Assembly: GCA_037013685.1 (NCBI GenBank)
Contig: CM072919.1
Location: forward strand, 32,405,435 to 32,469,434
DNA from: Acridotheres tristis
Taxonomy: Eukaryota > Chordata > Aves > Passeriformes > Sturnidae
Reading direction: 5' to 3'
DNA length: 64,000 nucleotides
The translations under genes and the position numbers were made by a program. Shown here piece after piece: positions 1 to 8,779 of this stretch. The notes under the pieces are model-generated. The model had not been told where the DNA came from and made no database searches. It saw only the letters and a list, made by a program, of their open reading frames with translations. Numbering within the stretch: the stretch's first letter is position 1; each line of letters opens with the position of its first letter.

Positions 1-1116
1 TATGACTTTACTACAATTCCAACCTGATGCTTGGGCTAGTTTGTTGTGGGGCACTGTTTCAGCCCCGAGGACCCCTGGGTGTTCCTGTTTTCTCGACCCA
101 ATCCATTCGATACACCAGTGTATTGGTCCGATATAACTATAGGGTTCCAGTAGGCTAGGACCCCAAATTGATTTCCATTGTTCCCACTCTTCTTTTCCCT
201 CTTGACACACTATTTCATAATAATAATCTACTACAGGTCTACTTCTTTTCTGATTTACTTCAAATGCGCACCACCCAATATTTTTATATTGACCTGTTTT
301 AGTGAATACAGGATTTGATAATTTTAAACATTCTGATCTTTGCTTCGGGGTTGACCACCGTCCTCCATAGGTATAAACCTCTTCCACTATTCTAGTGCGA
401 TTTCGTAGCTCTTTGTTGCATTTTCTCGTTCCATTTGCTATTTTTGGGGGCATTTCTCCTAATGGGATGATTCCCCATGGTATAGGGTCACCTGCTGCCT
501 TTGGCAAGGGCAAACATGCTGTTATTGCTGTTACATTTTGCATCTTCCCAAAATCCCTGACTAATCCCACTACCAAATTCTCTTGCCCCAATTCCTGTTG
601 TACATTTTCTGTTTCTTTTGCTTGTTGGACCGTTCTAGTTTCTCTTATCCTGCAAAAATTTCCTAATTTGAGAGTGCAATTGATTCTTAATGAAGGACCA
701 TCCCACATGTCAACTCCCATACTTGTGGGTATTACTTGTATTGGATAAGAATGCCTTTCTGTTTTAAAACTCTTCGCCAAAATTTTTACATCTAAGTTCC
801 CATAATCGAAGCTTTCCCTAATCCATACTATGCATGAAAATTGACCAACCTGAGCTTTTTGCAGGTGTGAGATCATTAGGGTAGTATTACCTTTCTGTTG
901 TTTCATGTCCCAAATTGTCACAATCCCTTCTGAAAATACCTCATTTGTAGTAATTAATTTCCATCTCGCCTTTACTTCATCGAATCCAGCTCCCTGGTCA
1001 TCAGAAAACAAACAGGTTAGATTTACATTTGCCCCTTGTGGTACAATCACTGTTGGTTCAGGAACAGTAACTTTAACAAAAGCATCTCCGATACGAGCAA
1101 TGCTTAACATTAGCAT
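1..1116 (-). CDS. env: Endogenous retrovirus env, surface subunit, partial (runs off window) with N-terminal Ig-like domain
   Basis: Seen: the frame is open from the stop at 1153-1155 down to base 1, with the first ATG at 1116-1114. This gives about 372 residues continuing past the edge. A short hydrophobic leader is followed by a segment (residues about 14-112) with immunoglobulin V-like landmarks: Cys35, Trp52, then an L-x-I-x-x-L strand at 80-85 leading to G91-x-F-x-C95. After it comes a Cys-rich region with several N-x-S/T sites (NLT, NTT, NCT, NVT, NGT, NRT, NCS), as expected for a retroviral SU glycoprotein. The start lies 6 nt beyond the pol stop on the same strand. Retroviral env is made from a spliced RNA, so the true leader may include upstream codons. 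No nonsense codon or frameshift occurs in the visible part. The transmembrane subunit and 3' LTR lie outside the window. Env identity is inferred from position after pol and glycoprotein character. Confidence 0.72.
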   Translation of the reverse strand, partial: MLMLSIARIGDAFVKVTVPEPTVIVPQGANVNLTCLFSDDQGAGFDEVKARWKLITTNEVFSEGIVTIWDMKQQKGNTTLMISHLQKAQVGQFSCIVWIRESFDYGNLDVKILAKSFKTERHSYPIQVIPTSMGVDMWDGPSLRINCTLKLGNFCRIRETRTVQQAKETENVQQELGQENLVVGLVRDFGKMQNVTAITACLPLPKAAGDPIPWGIIPLGEMPPKIANGTRKCNKELRNRTRIVEEVYTYGGRWSTPKQRSECLKLSNPVFTKTGQYKNIGWCAFEVNQKRSRPVVDYYYEIVCQEGKEEWEQWKSIWGPSLLEPYSYIGPIHWCIEWIGSRKQEHPGVLGAETVPHNKLAQASGWNCSKVI

Positions 1117-1121
1117 CGCAA

Positions 1122-4100
1122 TCAAGGCCTTGCCCTGAACACCAGTTTTGTGTCAGTTAAAGGTTGGACTTCCCATCGTGACGGGGCTTTCTTGATTCGG
1201 GTGTAGTGTATCCAATTGTCGATCCCCTGGACCTTTACGGCTGTGTATGTAGTCATAATCACTTGTCGGGGACCGTCCCATGTTTCTTTTAGTGGTTCCA
1301 CATTCCAGTTCTTTATGTAGACTTGGTCTCCAGGCTGTATATAGTGGACGGGATTCTCCAGAGGCAAAGGTCGATTCCACTGCAACGCCCCCCGTAGTGC
1401 TGTAAGAGTCTTATTAAGAGACAAAATGTAATTTAACAGTACCTGATCTCCCACCACATTAGGGTCCCCTTTGTAAGTTGCAGCATGATAGGGTTTGCCG
1501 TATAAAATTTCATACGGACTTACTCCTACTTTGTCCCTAGGTTTGATCCTGACCCTTAACAGAGCTAAAGGCAATGCTTGAGGCCATTGTATCTTTGCTT
1601 CTTGGCAGATTTTCTTAATCTGGCTTTTTAGTGTTTGATTCATCTTTTCTACTTGTCCACTAGACTGAGGTCTCCAAGGTGTATGGAGATTCCATGTTAT
1701 CCCAAGTACCTTAGCCACTTCTTGCACTATTCCTGCCACAAAATGAGGTCCCCTATCTGAGGACATCCCTAGTGGGATTCCAAACCTAGGGATGATCTCT
1801 CGAAGTAAAGTTTTAATCACTTCTTTTGCCTGGTTTGTTCTACATGGGAATGCCTCTGGCCAGCCTGAGAAGGTACATACATAGACTAAAATATACTTAT
1901 ACCCCTGTGCTTTTGGTAATTCTGAAAAATCTATCTGCCAATAATCTCCTGGTTGTGGGCCTATTTGCAATTTTCCCATTTGTACCTGCCTACGTGTCAC
2001 TGGGTTGTTCTTAATACAAACTGGACACATTGCATTGATCCTTTTGGCCATTGTTAACATCTGATTGGAGATTATTTCTCGTCTTAGAAATTGCACTAAA
2101 GCTTCTGCTCCCCAATGGCATTTGTTATGTTCAATTTCTAATATAATTTTCATTATTTTTGTCGGCAATATCACTTGTCCCACGGCAGTTACATACCATC
2201 CGGCCGCATTCTTCTTAGCTTGTACTAGCCGTGCTAATTTTTCGTCTTCCGGTAGGTATACTGGTATTTGGTCCATGAAAGCTCCTGCAGGGTTGGTACG
2301 TGCTGGTAGCAACGCCATTTGGGTCCATACCTCGCGAGCAGCCTGTCTGGCTGCTCTGTCAGCCAGACGATTTCCCTGGAATGCTTTTTCTTCTCCCTGC
2401 TGGTGTCCTTTTACATGCATCACTGCCACTGCTTGGGGCTTATGTACTGCTTCCAGTAGTTGCACAATTTGTTCTCGGTGTTTAATTGATGAACCCTGTG
2501 AATTTAATAGTCCTCTCTCCTTCCATAATGCCCCATGTACATGTATTACCCCAAATGCATATTTAGAATCAGTCCAAATATTTACTCTTTTCCCTTGACT
2601 CAATTCCAAGGCTCGGATGAGGGCTTGGATTTCAGCTTGTTGTGCTGATGTTCCGGGAGCCAAGGCTCTGGCTTCTATAACCTGTCTTAGAGTTACCACT
2701 GCATACCCGGCGTACCTGGTTCCATTTTCCACGAAACTAGATCCATCGGTATACAGCTCCCATTCAGGTTCGTCTAAGGGCTCATCCTTTAGATCCTTGC
2801 GGGTAGCGTATACCTGTTCGATGGTCTCTACACAGTCGTGTACCAGGTTGCCTTCTTCTTGGGTGGCTCTAAAAAATTCGGCTGGATTGAGATGGTTAGT
2901 TACCTTCATTTCAACATCATCATGTTCCCTAAGGATTGCCTGGTGTTGCAGCATACGGCTAGAGGAGAGCCAATGCCCCCCTTTTTGTTCCAAAACTGCT
3001 ATTACCATATGTGGGACAAACACTTCCATTTTCTGCCCCATAGTCAGTTTTCTAGCTTCTTGTATCAGAAGCACTGTTGCAGCAACAGCTCTAAGGCAGC
3101 CAGGCCATCCAGCGCTTACTGAATCCAGTTGTTTCGAGAAGTATCCCACCGGGCGCTTCCATGTTCCCAATTTTTGTGTCAACACCCCAATCCCCAGTCT
3201 TTGCCTCTCATTTACATATAGTTGAAAGGGTTTTGTGAGATCTGGCAACCCTAATGCAGGTGCCTCTTTTAGAGCTTGCTTCAAGCTCTGAAATGCCTTT
3301 TCTTGTATTTTATTCCATTTAAATTCAGGATCTTTGACTGCCTCATACAGAGGTTTTGCTTTTAGTCCAAATTCTGGAATCCACAACCGACACCACCCTG
3401 CCATTCCTAAAAAGGACCTTAATTCTTGTGGATTTCGAGGTGTTGGTATAGCACATATTGCCTGAATCCGGTTCACCCCTAATTTCCGAACTCCTTGTGA
3501 TATCTCACATCCCAAATAAATGACTTGTGTTCTTACCAACTGGGCCTTTTCTTTTGACACTCGGTATCCAGCTTGTCCAAGCATGTTGAGGAGTTCAATG
3601 CTGAGTCTTCGACAGATGTCTTCTTCTGTTGAGGCTAGAAAAATATCATCTACGTACTGTAGAAGAATAAATGAGAAAGGTGATTCCTTTACCTGGGTTA
3701 ATTTCCATTCTTCCAGTTCCCGGGCTAGTTGGTTTCCAAAGATGGTTGGAGAATTCTTGAATCCTTGTGGTAAACGTGTCCAGGTGAGCTGTCTTTTCCG
3801 TCCTGTAGCAGGGTTTTCCCATTCGAAAGCAAAAATTTTCCTACTCTCAAATGCCAAAGGGATACAGAAGAATGCATCTTTCAAGTCAATTACTGTGAAC
3901 CATTTAAATTTCTCCGAGACAGCTGTTAGCAATGTATATGGATTTGCTACTACTGGATGAATATCCTTTGTTATACTATTGATTGCCCTCAGATCTTGAA
4001 CTAACCTGTACTTACCATTGGACTTCTTTACCGGAAATATGGGGGTATTAAATTCTGATTCACATTCCTGTAATATCCCTAAACTAACAAACTGGTCTAT

Positions 4101-4475
4101 TAAGGGTGCTACTCCTTTTCGAGCCTCTAGTTTCAGAGGATACTGCCTTATCCGTACGGGTTGTGCTCCTTCCTTCAATTCCACAACTACCGGTTGTGCT
4201 GCTTTTGATTTTCCAGGGACCCCTGTTTCCCATACCCATGGCACCACAGCCTGTTCTATTTCTGTGGGGATTTCTGTTACCTCCACTTCTTTCACCGTAA
4301 ATAATTTGGCTATATTATTTTCTGGAATTTTTAATTTTACTCTTTTTTCTTTCTTTTTTCTTTTCTTTTTTTTTCTTTTTTTTTCCTTTTTTTTTTCCTT
4401 TTTTTTCCTTTTTTTTTCCTTTTTTTTTTTTTTTTCCTTTTTTTTTTCAGTGTCCTCTGTTCTTGCACAAGGCAC
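1122..4475 (-). CDS. pol: Endogenous gammaretrovirus-like pol: reverse transcriptase, RNase H, integrase (protease absent)
   Basis: A single open frame of 1,117 codons. The first ~45 residues are almost pure Lys/Glu/Arg, read from a polypurine tract, and are probably not ancestral coding. RT follows (about 75-420) with catalytic Asp197 and the YVDD box at 274-277; the LPQGFKNSP motif is gammaretrovirus-like. RNase H spans about 570-715 with acidic residues D577, E615, D636 and D706. Integrase spans about 740-1117: zinc-binding H783, H787, C817, C820, catalytic D849, D907, E943, and a C-terminal GPY/F-like module near 1066-1095. All key residues are present. The protease and its DTG active site are missing upstream of RT. 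The stop at 1124-1122 is closely followed by env. An open 3.3-kb pol beside a broken gag is odd (see findings). Family assignment to gammaretrovirus-like (class I) is confident; exact lineage is not. Confidence 0.93.
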   Translation of the reverse strand: MPCARTEDTEKKKEKKKKKEKKRKKKEKKKEKKRKKKKRKKKEKRVKLKIPENNIAKLFTVKEVEVTEIPTEIEQAVVPWVWETGVPGKSKAAQPVVVELKEGAQPVRIRQYPLKLEARKGVAPLIDQFVSLGILQECESEFNTPIFPVKKSNGKYRLVQDLRAINSITKDIHPVVANPYTLLTAVSEKFKWFTVIDLKDAFFCIPLAFESRKIFAFEWENPATGRKRQLTWTRLPQGFKNSPTIFGNQLARELEEWKLTQVKESPFSFILLQYVDDIFLASTEEDICRRLSIELLNMLGQAGYRVSKEKAQLVRTQVIYLGCEISQGVRKLGVNRIQAICAIPTPRNPQELRSFLGMAGWCRLWIPEFGLKAKPLYEAVKDPEFKWNKIQEKAFQSLKQALKEAPALGLPDLTKPFQLYVNERQRLGIGVLTQKLGTWKRPVGYFSKQLDSVSAGWPGCLRAVAATVLLIQEARKLTMGQKMEVFVPHMVIAVLEQKGGHWLSSSRMLQHQAILREHDDVEMKVTNHLNPAEFFRATQEEGNLVHDCVETIEQVYATRKDLKDEPLDEPEWELYTDGSSFVENGTRYAGYAVVTLRQVIEARALAPGTSAQQAEIQALIRALELSQGKRVNIWTDSKYAFGVIHVHGALWKERGLLNSQGSSIKHREQIVQLLEAVHKPQAVAVMHVKGHQQGEEKAFQGNRLADRAARQAAREVWTQMALLPARTNPAGAFMDQIPVYLPEDEKLARLVQAKKNAAGWYVTAVGQVILPTKIMKIILEIEHNKCHWGAEALVQFLRREIISNQMLTMAKRINAMCPVCIKNNPVTRRQVQMGKLQIGPQPGDYWQIDFSELPKAQGYKYILVYVCTFSGWPEAFPCRTNQAKEVIKTLLREIIPRFGIPLGMSSDRGPHFVAGIVQEVAKVLGITWNLHTPWRPQSSGQVEKMNQTLKSQIKKICQEAKIQWPQALPLALLRVRIKPRDKVGVSPYEILYGKPYHAATYKGDPNVVGDQVLLNYILSLNKTLTALRGALQWNRPLPLENPVHYIQPGDQVYIKNWNVEPLKETWDGPRQVIMTTYTAVKVQGIDNWIHYTRIKKAPSRWEVQPLTDTKLVFRARP
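4340..4448 (-). repeat. Polypurine low-complexity tract at the gag/pol junction
   Basis: The plus strand is only T and C for about 109 bases, so the proviral sense strand is runs of A broken by G or GG. It starts directly after a zinc-finger remnant and ends shortly before RT. It therefore occupies the place where the end of nucleocapsid and the whole protease are expected. It reads as Lys/Glu/Arg in the pol frame. It could be a real expansion after deletion, or a mis-assembled or collapsed segment. Confidence 0.9.
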
Positions 4476-6012
4476 ACTGATCCAATCCCAATCTTATTTT
4501 TCCTTGTCCCATTTGTAATTGGTTTGGGAATCCCTTTTCACCCATTGGAATTCTTCCCCTAGCCATTCCTTGTCCCCGTGCGTGACCTCGGCCACCCCCC
4601 CTCGCATACCATTCCCCGTTATCTGCTGTAGTACTGCCAACATACTAGCTTGTTGTTTCTTAGCAGTCTCTTTTTCCCTATTATTATACACCTTCCACGC
4701 AACTTCTAAAAGTTTATCCAAATTCCGTGTATCTTCCCCTTCTAATTTCTGCAATTTTTCCGAATATCCTCTTGGGATTGTCCCAGAAAAATTAAAGCTA
4801 GCTGCAATTTCCCTGATTCCCCTTCAATTTCTAAACTGGTATATTTTCGAGCAGTTTCCTTAAGCCTTTCTAAGAAAGCTGACGGGGACTCATTTTTCTC
4901 CTGCCTTACTGAATACAACTTGGACCAGTTTAACGTCTTAGGTATCCCGCTCCGTATTCCTTCTACCAGCAATTTTTGATAAGCCTTAAGTCTACGGTAA
5001 CCCCCCCCGTTGAATTAACATCCCACTCTGGATCCTCCCGCGGCACTAAATCATTTAATGTACCGTCCGCTCTTTGCAACCTAATCATTTCTCGTGCCTT
5101 TTCCCTCATAGCTTTAAACACCATCTCTTTCTCAGTAGAGTCCATTATTGTATTCAGTAAGACCTGTAAATCATTCCAGTCTGGATTTTGTGTTTTAATC
5201 ACCATTTTCACTACCCGTGCTGCCCGTTCAGGATCCTCCCGATAAGCCCCCACAGACTGCTTCCAAATTAACAAATCATTAGGAGAAAAGGAACTTTCAC
5301 TATTACTCGCTCCCCGAGGGGTCCAACCGCTTCCCGCAACGGAGCCATCAGCTGTGCACCCCTTTTTCCTTTCTTCCCCCCGTCCACTACGGGTCCTTTC
5401 ACAAAGAGGAATACACGGCTTATCAGCAACCTTTTTTCCTTTGAATTCTTTCCCTCTTCTTCCCCAACTACCTCGTCTGACTCACTCGATTCACTCTCCT
5501 CCAGGGGAGGGGCACTAGGTGCTACCAACAGAGAAACATCCTCCTCAGGGTCTGAAAATTTAACAGAATACTCCTTTCCCTTTTTGCCACCCTTTGCAGC
5601 CTGCACAACCATCTGTTGCTGTTTCTAAGACCATAATGCCACACTCCTTCTGCCATTCTGGCTTATTTTTCAAACAATAAAACAAATCAAGATACGGAAT
5701 TTCTTCCCATTTCTCATTATCTTATAGGAAGTGCATAAAAGGAGTTATAATATCAGGATTTAGAGTACCATTTCGGGGCCATTGCATACCCTCAGGTTCG
5801 TATTGAGGCCACACACGATTACAAAAATCAATCAATTTCCTTTTACTCAGTTCCTGACCAAAATTCCCCACCCTCCAGTGTTGCAACAAACAGCCCAAGG
5901 GTGAATCATCCGGAATTTCCATTCCTGAACTAGCCAGGGCTTTAAAGGTTTTAAAAGGCATCATAACACTCACACTCACACTCACACACTTTACTATTAT
6001 TTCCACACTCAC
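4447..6012 (-). pseudogene. gag: Endogenous retrovirus gag, disrupted (matrix, p12-like, capsid, nucleocapsid remnant)
   Basis: Five minus-strand pieces in changing frames resemble gammaretroviral Gag in the correct order. 6012-5722 is matrix-like and ends in a TAA at 5724-5722. 5612-5268 is an acidic p12-like segment with a PSAPP late-domain motif. 5274-4963 is N-terminal capsid. 4972-4742 holds the major homology region (ESPSAFLERLKE). 4754-4494 is C-terminal capsid. A last piece near 4485-4450 in another frame has the first three ligands of a CCHC knuckle (C-x2-C-x4-H), followed at once by a TGA at 4449-4447 and the polypurine tract, so the fourth ligand is absent. Breaks counted: two stops and about five frame changes, most beside homopolymers (for example C8 at 5001-5008). 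No functional Gag can be read from this copy. Confidence 0.88.
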
Positions 6013-6017
6013 ACACC
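5962..6017 (-). repeat. TGTGAG-type microsatellite at the start of gag
   Basis: Plus-strand CACTCACACT units recur across this stretch, interrupted once. On the proviral strand they give GTGAGTGTGAG runs read as Val-Ser repeats in the first codons of the gag frame. Two in-frame ATGs follow just after, so the true Gag start may be downstream of the repeat. Confidence 0.6.
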
Positions 6018-6117
6018 CTTTACCACAATTCTTGCCTTTCTCGTCGCCGCGAGTGGCAAGTGCTGGATCTGCGCAATCACTGTTGCGTCTGACGACCAGC
6101 GCCTAGGCTTCCCCCTT

Positions 6118-6350
6118 TTGCCCCCACAGTGCGGGATCACCATCCCGTCTTGTTCGGCGGGCTTTCCCTTTGTCTTTTGCCCCCACAGTGCGGGATCACC
6201 GTCCCGTCTTGTTCGGCGGGCTTTCCCTTTGTCTTTTGCCCCCACAGTGCGGGATCACCGTCCCGTCTTGTTCGGCGGGCTTTCCCTTTGTCTTTTGCCC
6301 CCACAGTGCGGGATCACTGTCCCGTCTTGTTCGGCGGGCTTTCCCTTTCA
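6118..6350 (-). repeat. Four tandem copies of a 59-bp unit in the proviral leader
   Basis: The word CACAGTGCGGGATCAC begins at 6125, 6184, 6243 and 6302, a constant period of 59. Copies differ at only one or two bases (CATCCC, CCGTCCC twice, CTGTCCC). The block lies between the primer binding site and gag, where retroviral leaders carry packaging and dimerisation signals. The period is not a multiple of three, so the open frame across it cycles through frames and is not a protein. Confidence 0.93.
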
Positions 6351-6491
6351 ATAAAGAATAAAGCACCTTGCGGGCTTACCTCACAGTCGTCCGTCAGGCG
6401 CGGGGTCGGGCACGGGTTGATGTCTCCCCAGAAATCACCTGGTGCCGGCGTGGAGTAGATCAGCTCGCGAACCGCCCCTGCCGCCTCCGGA
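6351..6491 (-). other. Proviral 5' leader between primer binding site and tandem repeat
   Basis: GC-rich, non-coding sequence on the proviral strand downstream of the candidate primer binding site. No open frame of Gag character is seen. A splice donor for env RNA would be expected in this leader, but I could not pick one with confidence. Confidence 0.5.
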
Positions 6492-6509
6492 GTCCTGCCG
6501 CGGTCGCCA
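6492..6509 (-). other. Candidate primer binding site, tRNA-Arg type
   Basis: On the proviral strand an 18-nt segment begins TGGCGACC. Its plus-strand complement ends GGTCGCCA, the form of an arginine tRNA 3' end (acceptor stem, discriminator G, CCA). It lies 6 nt after a CA dinucleotide that would end U5. That spacing is longer than usual, so the LTR edge or the site could be slightly different. Confidence 0.5.
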
Positions 6510-6572
6510 GAAAACTGCTGCCCGAAACTCCAAGTAAAACACAAACTAACAGAGTGTCAGTTTATGCGGTGC

Positions 6573-6578
6573 TTTATT
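6573..6578 (-). terminator. LTR polyadenylation signal
   Basis: AATAAA on the proviral strand (TTTATT on plus), downstream of the expected start site, so it lies in the R region as in gammaretroviral LTRs. Confidence 0.65.
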
Positions 6579-6644
6579 CAGGGCCCGGGGACCTGCGGAC
6601 TCGCGTCCAAAGTCAGGATCCCGCCGGTTCCCTTTTTCAGAGGG

Positions 6645-6652
6645 TTTTTATA
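6645..6652 (-). promoter_or_regulatory. LTR TATA box
   Basis: GGGTATAAAAACCC on the proviral strand is a strong TATA box in palindromic flanks. Transcription would start near 6615-6625 and run leftwards into gag, away from ELP1. Confidence 0.75.
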
Positions 6653-6940
6653 CCCTTTTTACAAACGGTTTTCGTGCAGAAATACATACTCGTCTAAACA
6701 ATATAGATACATTCACTTTGTAGATAACATTTACGCCATAACTCCTTCAAGGTTGCTTATCCTAGGACTATAGTGTTCTCCCCCTCAATCTCTTTCTTCT
6801 GCCACTACCCACCACCAGTACTTTATTTATGACTATACTTCAACCTTATCACTAACGGTTCTGCATGCTTTGCTAATTGTTTTCTCAGCACAGTACATTC
6901 CTAAGTTAGTTTCCCAGGGCCTACTCTGGAAACTACAGTC

Positions 6941-8034
6941 TCTAAGCCTTAGCATTACTACTACTATTATATTACTACTACTATTATACACTTTATATTT
7001 TAATATTCAGGATTTCTAGTTCATACGGTAACAAGCAGGGTAAGAACAGTGGTAAATTCGTCACTTGGGACACTGAAGGCTGATGGGATCAAGCTGTGTC
7101 AAAGGAAAAAGCCTCTGGAAAAGATACTGCAAGGAATAGGGGTGTCAGAGCACCCTAATGAAGCAGTGCAGGTCCCGGGGGCACAGGACACAAGGCACAG
7201 CCAGGTTCAAATGCCCTCTGACAGCTGCCTCTCCTCGTACCAGTGCAGCCAAGCACTGCTGGCCTTGGCGGGTGCTGTACTGACCTGGGAAGGCACTTAT
7301 GCCTTTATCCCAATAATAAGAAGTCTGGATAGCTTTGATTTTCCTTGTATGCAGTGATAGCTGTGCCTTTTCCACTGGTCTCAAGCCCTCTCTGAGTTTA
7401 GCACGTTCTACTGAGTTTTAGCACTGATTTTAGCCAAATTTAGTACCAGTGATGCCTAGAGGAGCTGGAACAGAGGCTACACACAGAGTTAAGGGGAATA
7501 AAGTGGGTATTTATTGAGAGGCCTACAAAAGGCCACATCCTAGCAGCATCAGTGCCACAGTTGTGGCCCCTGCCTGGATGGCTCCAAGATGGAAGCAAAG
7601 GAGGGCTTGGTCACAAGATCTCACATCTTTGTAGGTTTTGGTTCATTTGCGTGAACCCATCCTCCTCTTTCCACGTTGTTTATGCTTAGGGCTTGAAGTT
7701 TGAGGAAATTATCCTTGAGTTCTCAACTGGAATAGGATTATTTTGTCTTCATCACCCTAGTACATCAGAAAAGCACACCCAAGTAGAATACAAAAATTTA
7801 AAACTTAAGGCATTATTTCCCCCTTTAGAGGCTCGACAATGCCTCTGGCATCACCAGAACAGCAAAAAGCAAACCTCTCCAGTTGTATAATGGCCCATCT
7901 TTCCACTCGCCTAAACGGCCAAACTGTAGAGCACATTAAGCTGATTACAGCATGCAACATTTATAGATTGACATAGACAAAAACAATTCGTCTCAAATTT
8001 GTCTTTTCTTGGTATTTGATCCAGCCATTAGTCT
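6941..8034. other. Non-coding interval; ACT-rich microsatellite and possible unclassified LTR-like sequence
   Basis: 6951-6990 is an irregular ACT/ATT microsatellite. From about 7390 to 7960 the sequence has a TTTATT (minus-strand AATAAA) near 7511 and a composition like a minus-strand LTR. I could not find matched TG/CA ends or a target duplication, so this is only a possibility. No coding region is supported. Confidence 0.35.
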
Positions 8035-8485
8035 GGATCACAGAACTGTTAGGGTTGGAATTGATCTCTGGAGATCATCTAGTCCAACCCTCCCTGCCAA
8101 GGCAAGATCACCTAGAGCAGAATGCATTGAGATAGGATTTTAATGTCTCTGGAGAGAGAAACTCCACAACCTCCCTGGGCAGCCTGTTCTAGTGCTCTAC
8201 CGACTTCAACATAAAGAAGTTCTTCCTCATGCTGAGATGAAAGTTCTTGTGCTTTAGTTTATGGCCAGTGCTCCTTGTCCTCTCACTGAGCACCACTGAA
8301 AAGGATCTGCCACCATCCTCTTAGCATCTGCCTTTGAAATATTTGTATGTATTGATGAGGTCCCCTCTCAGCCTTCTCTGGACTAAACAGGCCCAGCTCC
8401 CACAGTGTCTCCTCATAAGAGAGAAGCTCCAGGCCCAGGATCACCTTTGTCACCTCCACTAACCTTCTCTAATAGCTCATCTTTC
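8035..8485 (-). mobile_element. CR1 retroposon 3' fragment, minus orientation
   Basis: The plus strand shows the reverse complement of the avian CR1 3' end: a CACAGAA-type start, GGTTGGAATTGATCTCTGG, then the segments corresponding to CATCTAGTCCAACCCTCC and the cue words for 'dgroup of smoothed' flanks such as GGCAGCCTGTTC, AGAAGTTCTTCCTCATG and GAGGTCCCCTCTCAGCC. It is 5'-truncated, as is usual for CR1, and moderately diverged. Confidence 0.88.
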
Positions 8486-8779
8486 TTAAACATCGTCAGT
8501 ACTTACTGATGGGAGTCTAGCTCAAATAGGAAAAGGAGGAAGTGTGAAGGGTATAACTGTGATTGCATGTAGTCCTTCTTCCCCCTGAAGGCTGGAGTAC
8601 CTTCTCCCCCTCAGCCACACCTGGAGGGAGGTGGCAGAGTGTGACAGAAGCAGTGGCATCAGGGCAGCACTAACCTATGTGAAGGCTGGCCTGTGCCTTA
8701 GAAGTCTCAGCTGGACTTCTTCAGCCCAAATGGCTCCAAAAGAATCATCCTGCTCCCACTGTCATTTTATACACTGGCA

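Larger units (their letters stand above)
6510..6940 (-). mobile_element. 5' LTR of the endogenous retrovirus (outer edge approximate)
   Basis: On the minus strand the order is U3, a TATA box (TATAAAAA, 6652-6645), an AATAAA (6578-6573) about 70 nt further on, then a short U5 and the primer binding site. This is a complete LTR layout. The inner edge is near 6516. The outer U3 edge is not certain; TG-starting candidates lie between about 6885 and 6940. The second LTR is outside the window, so neither LTR divergence nor a target-site duplication can be read. Confidence 0.7.

Noticed and set aside
2065..4518. Long plus-strand open frames opposite pol (for example 2617-3225, 4018-4518)
   Set aside because: They mirror the minus-strand pol frame; the Phe-rich end of one is the complement of the polypurine tract.
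6349..6362. AATAAAGAATAAA on the plus strand in the proviral leader
   Set aside because: Wrong strand for the provirus and no plus-strand transcript upstream of it is supported.
6009..6458. Repetitive open frames on both strands over the 59-bp repeats
   Set aside because: They come from the tandem repeat cycling through frames and have no protein features.
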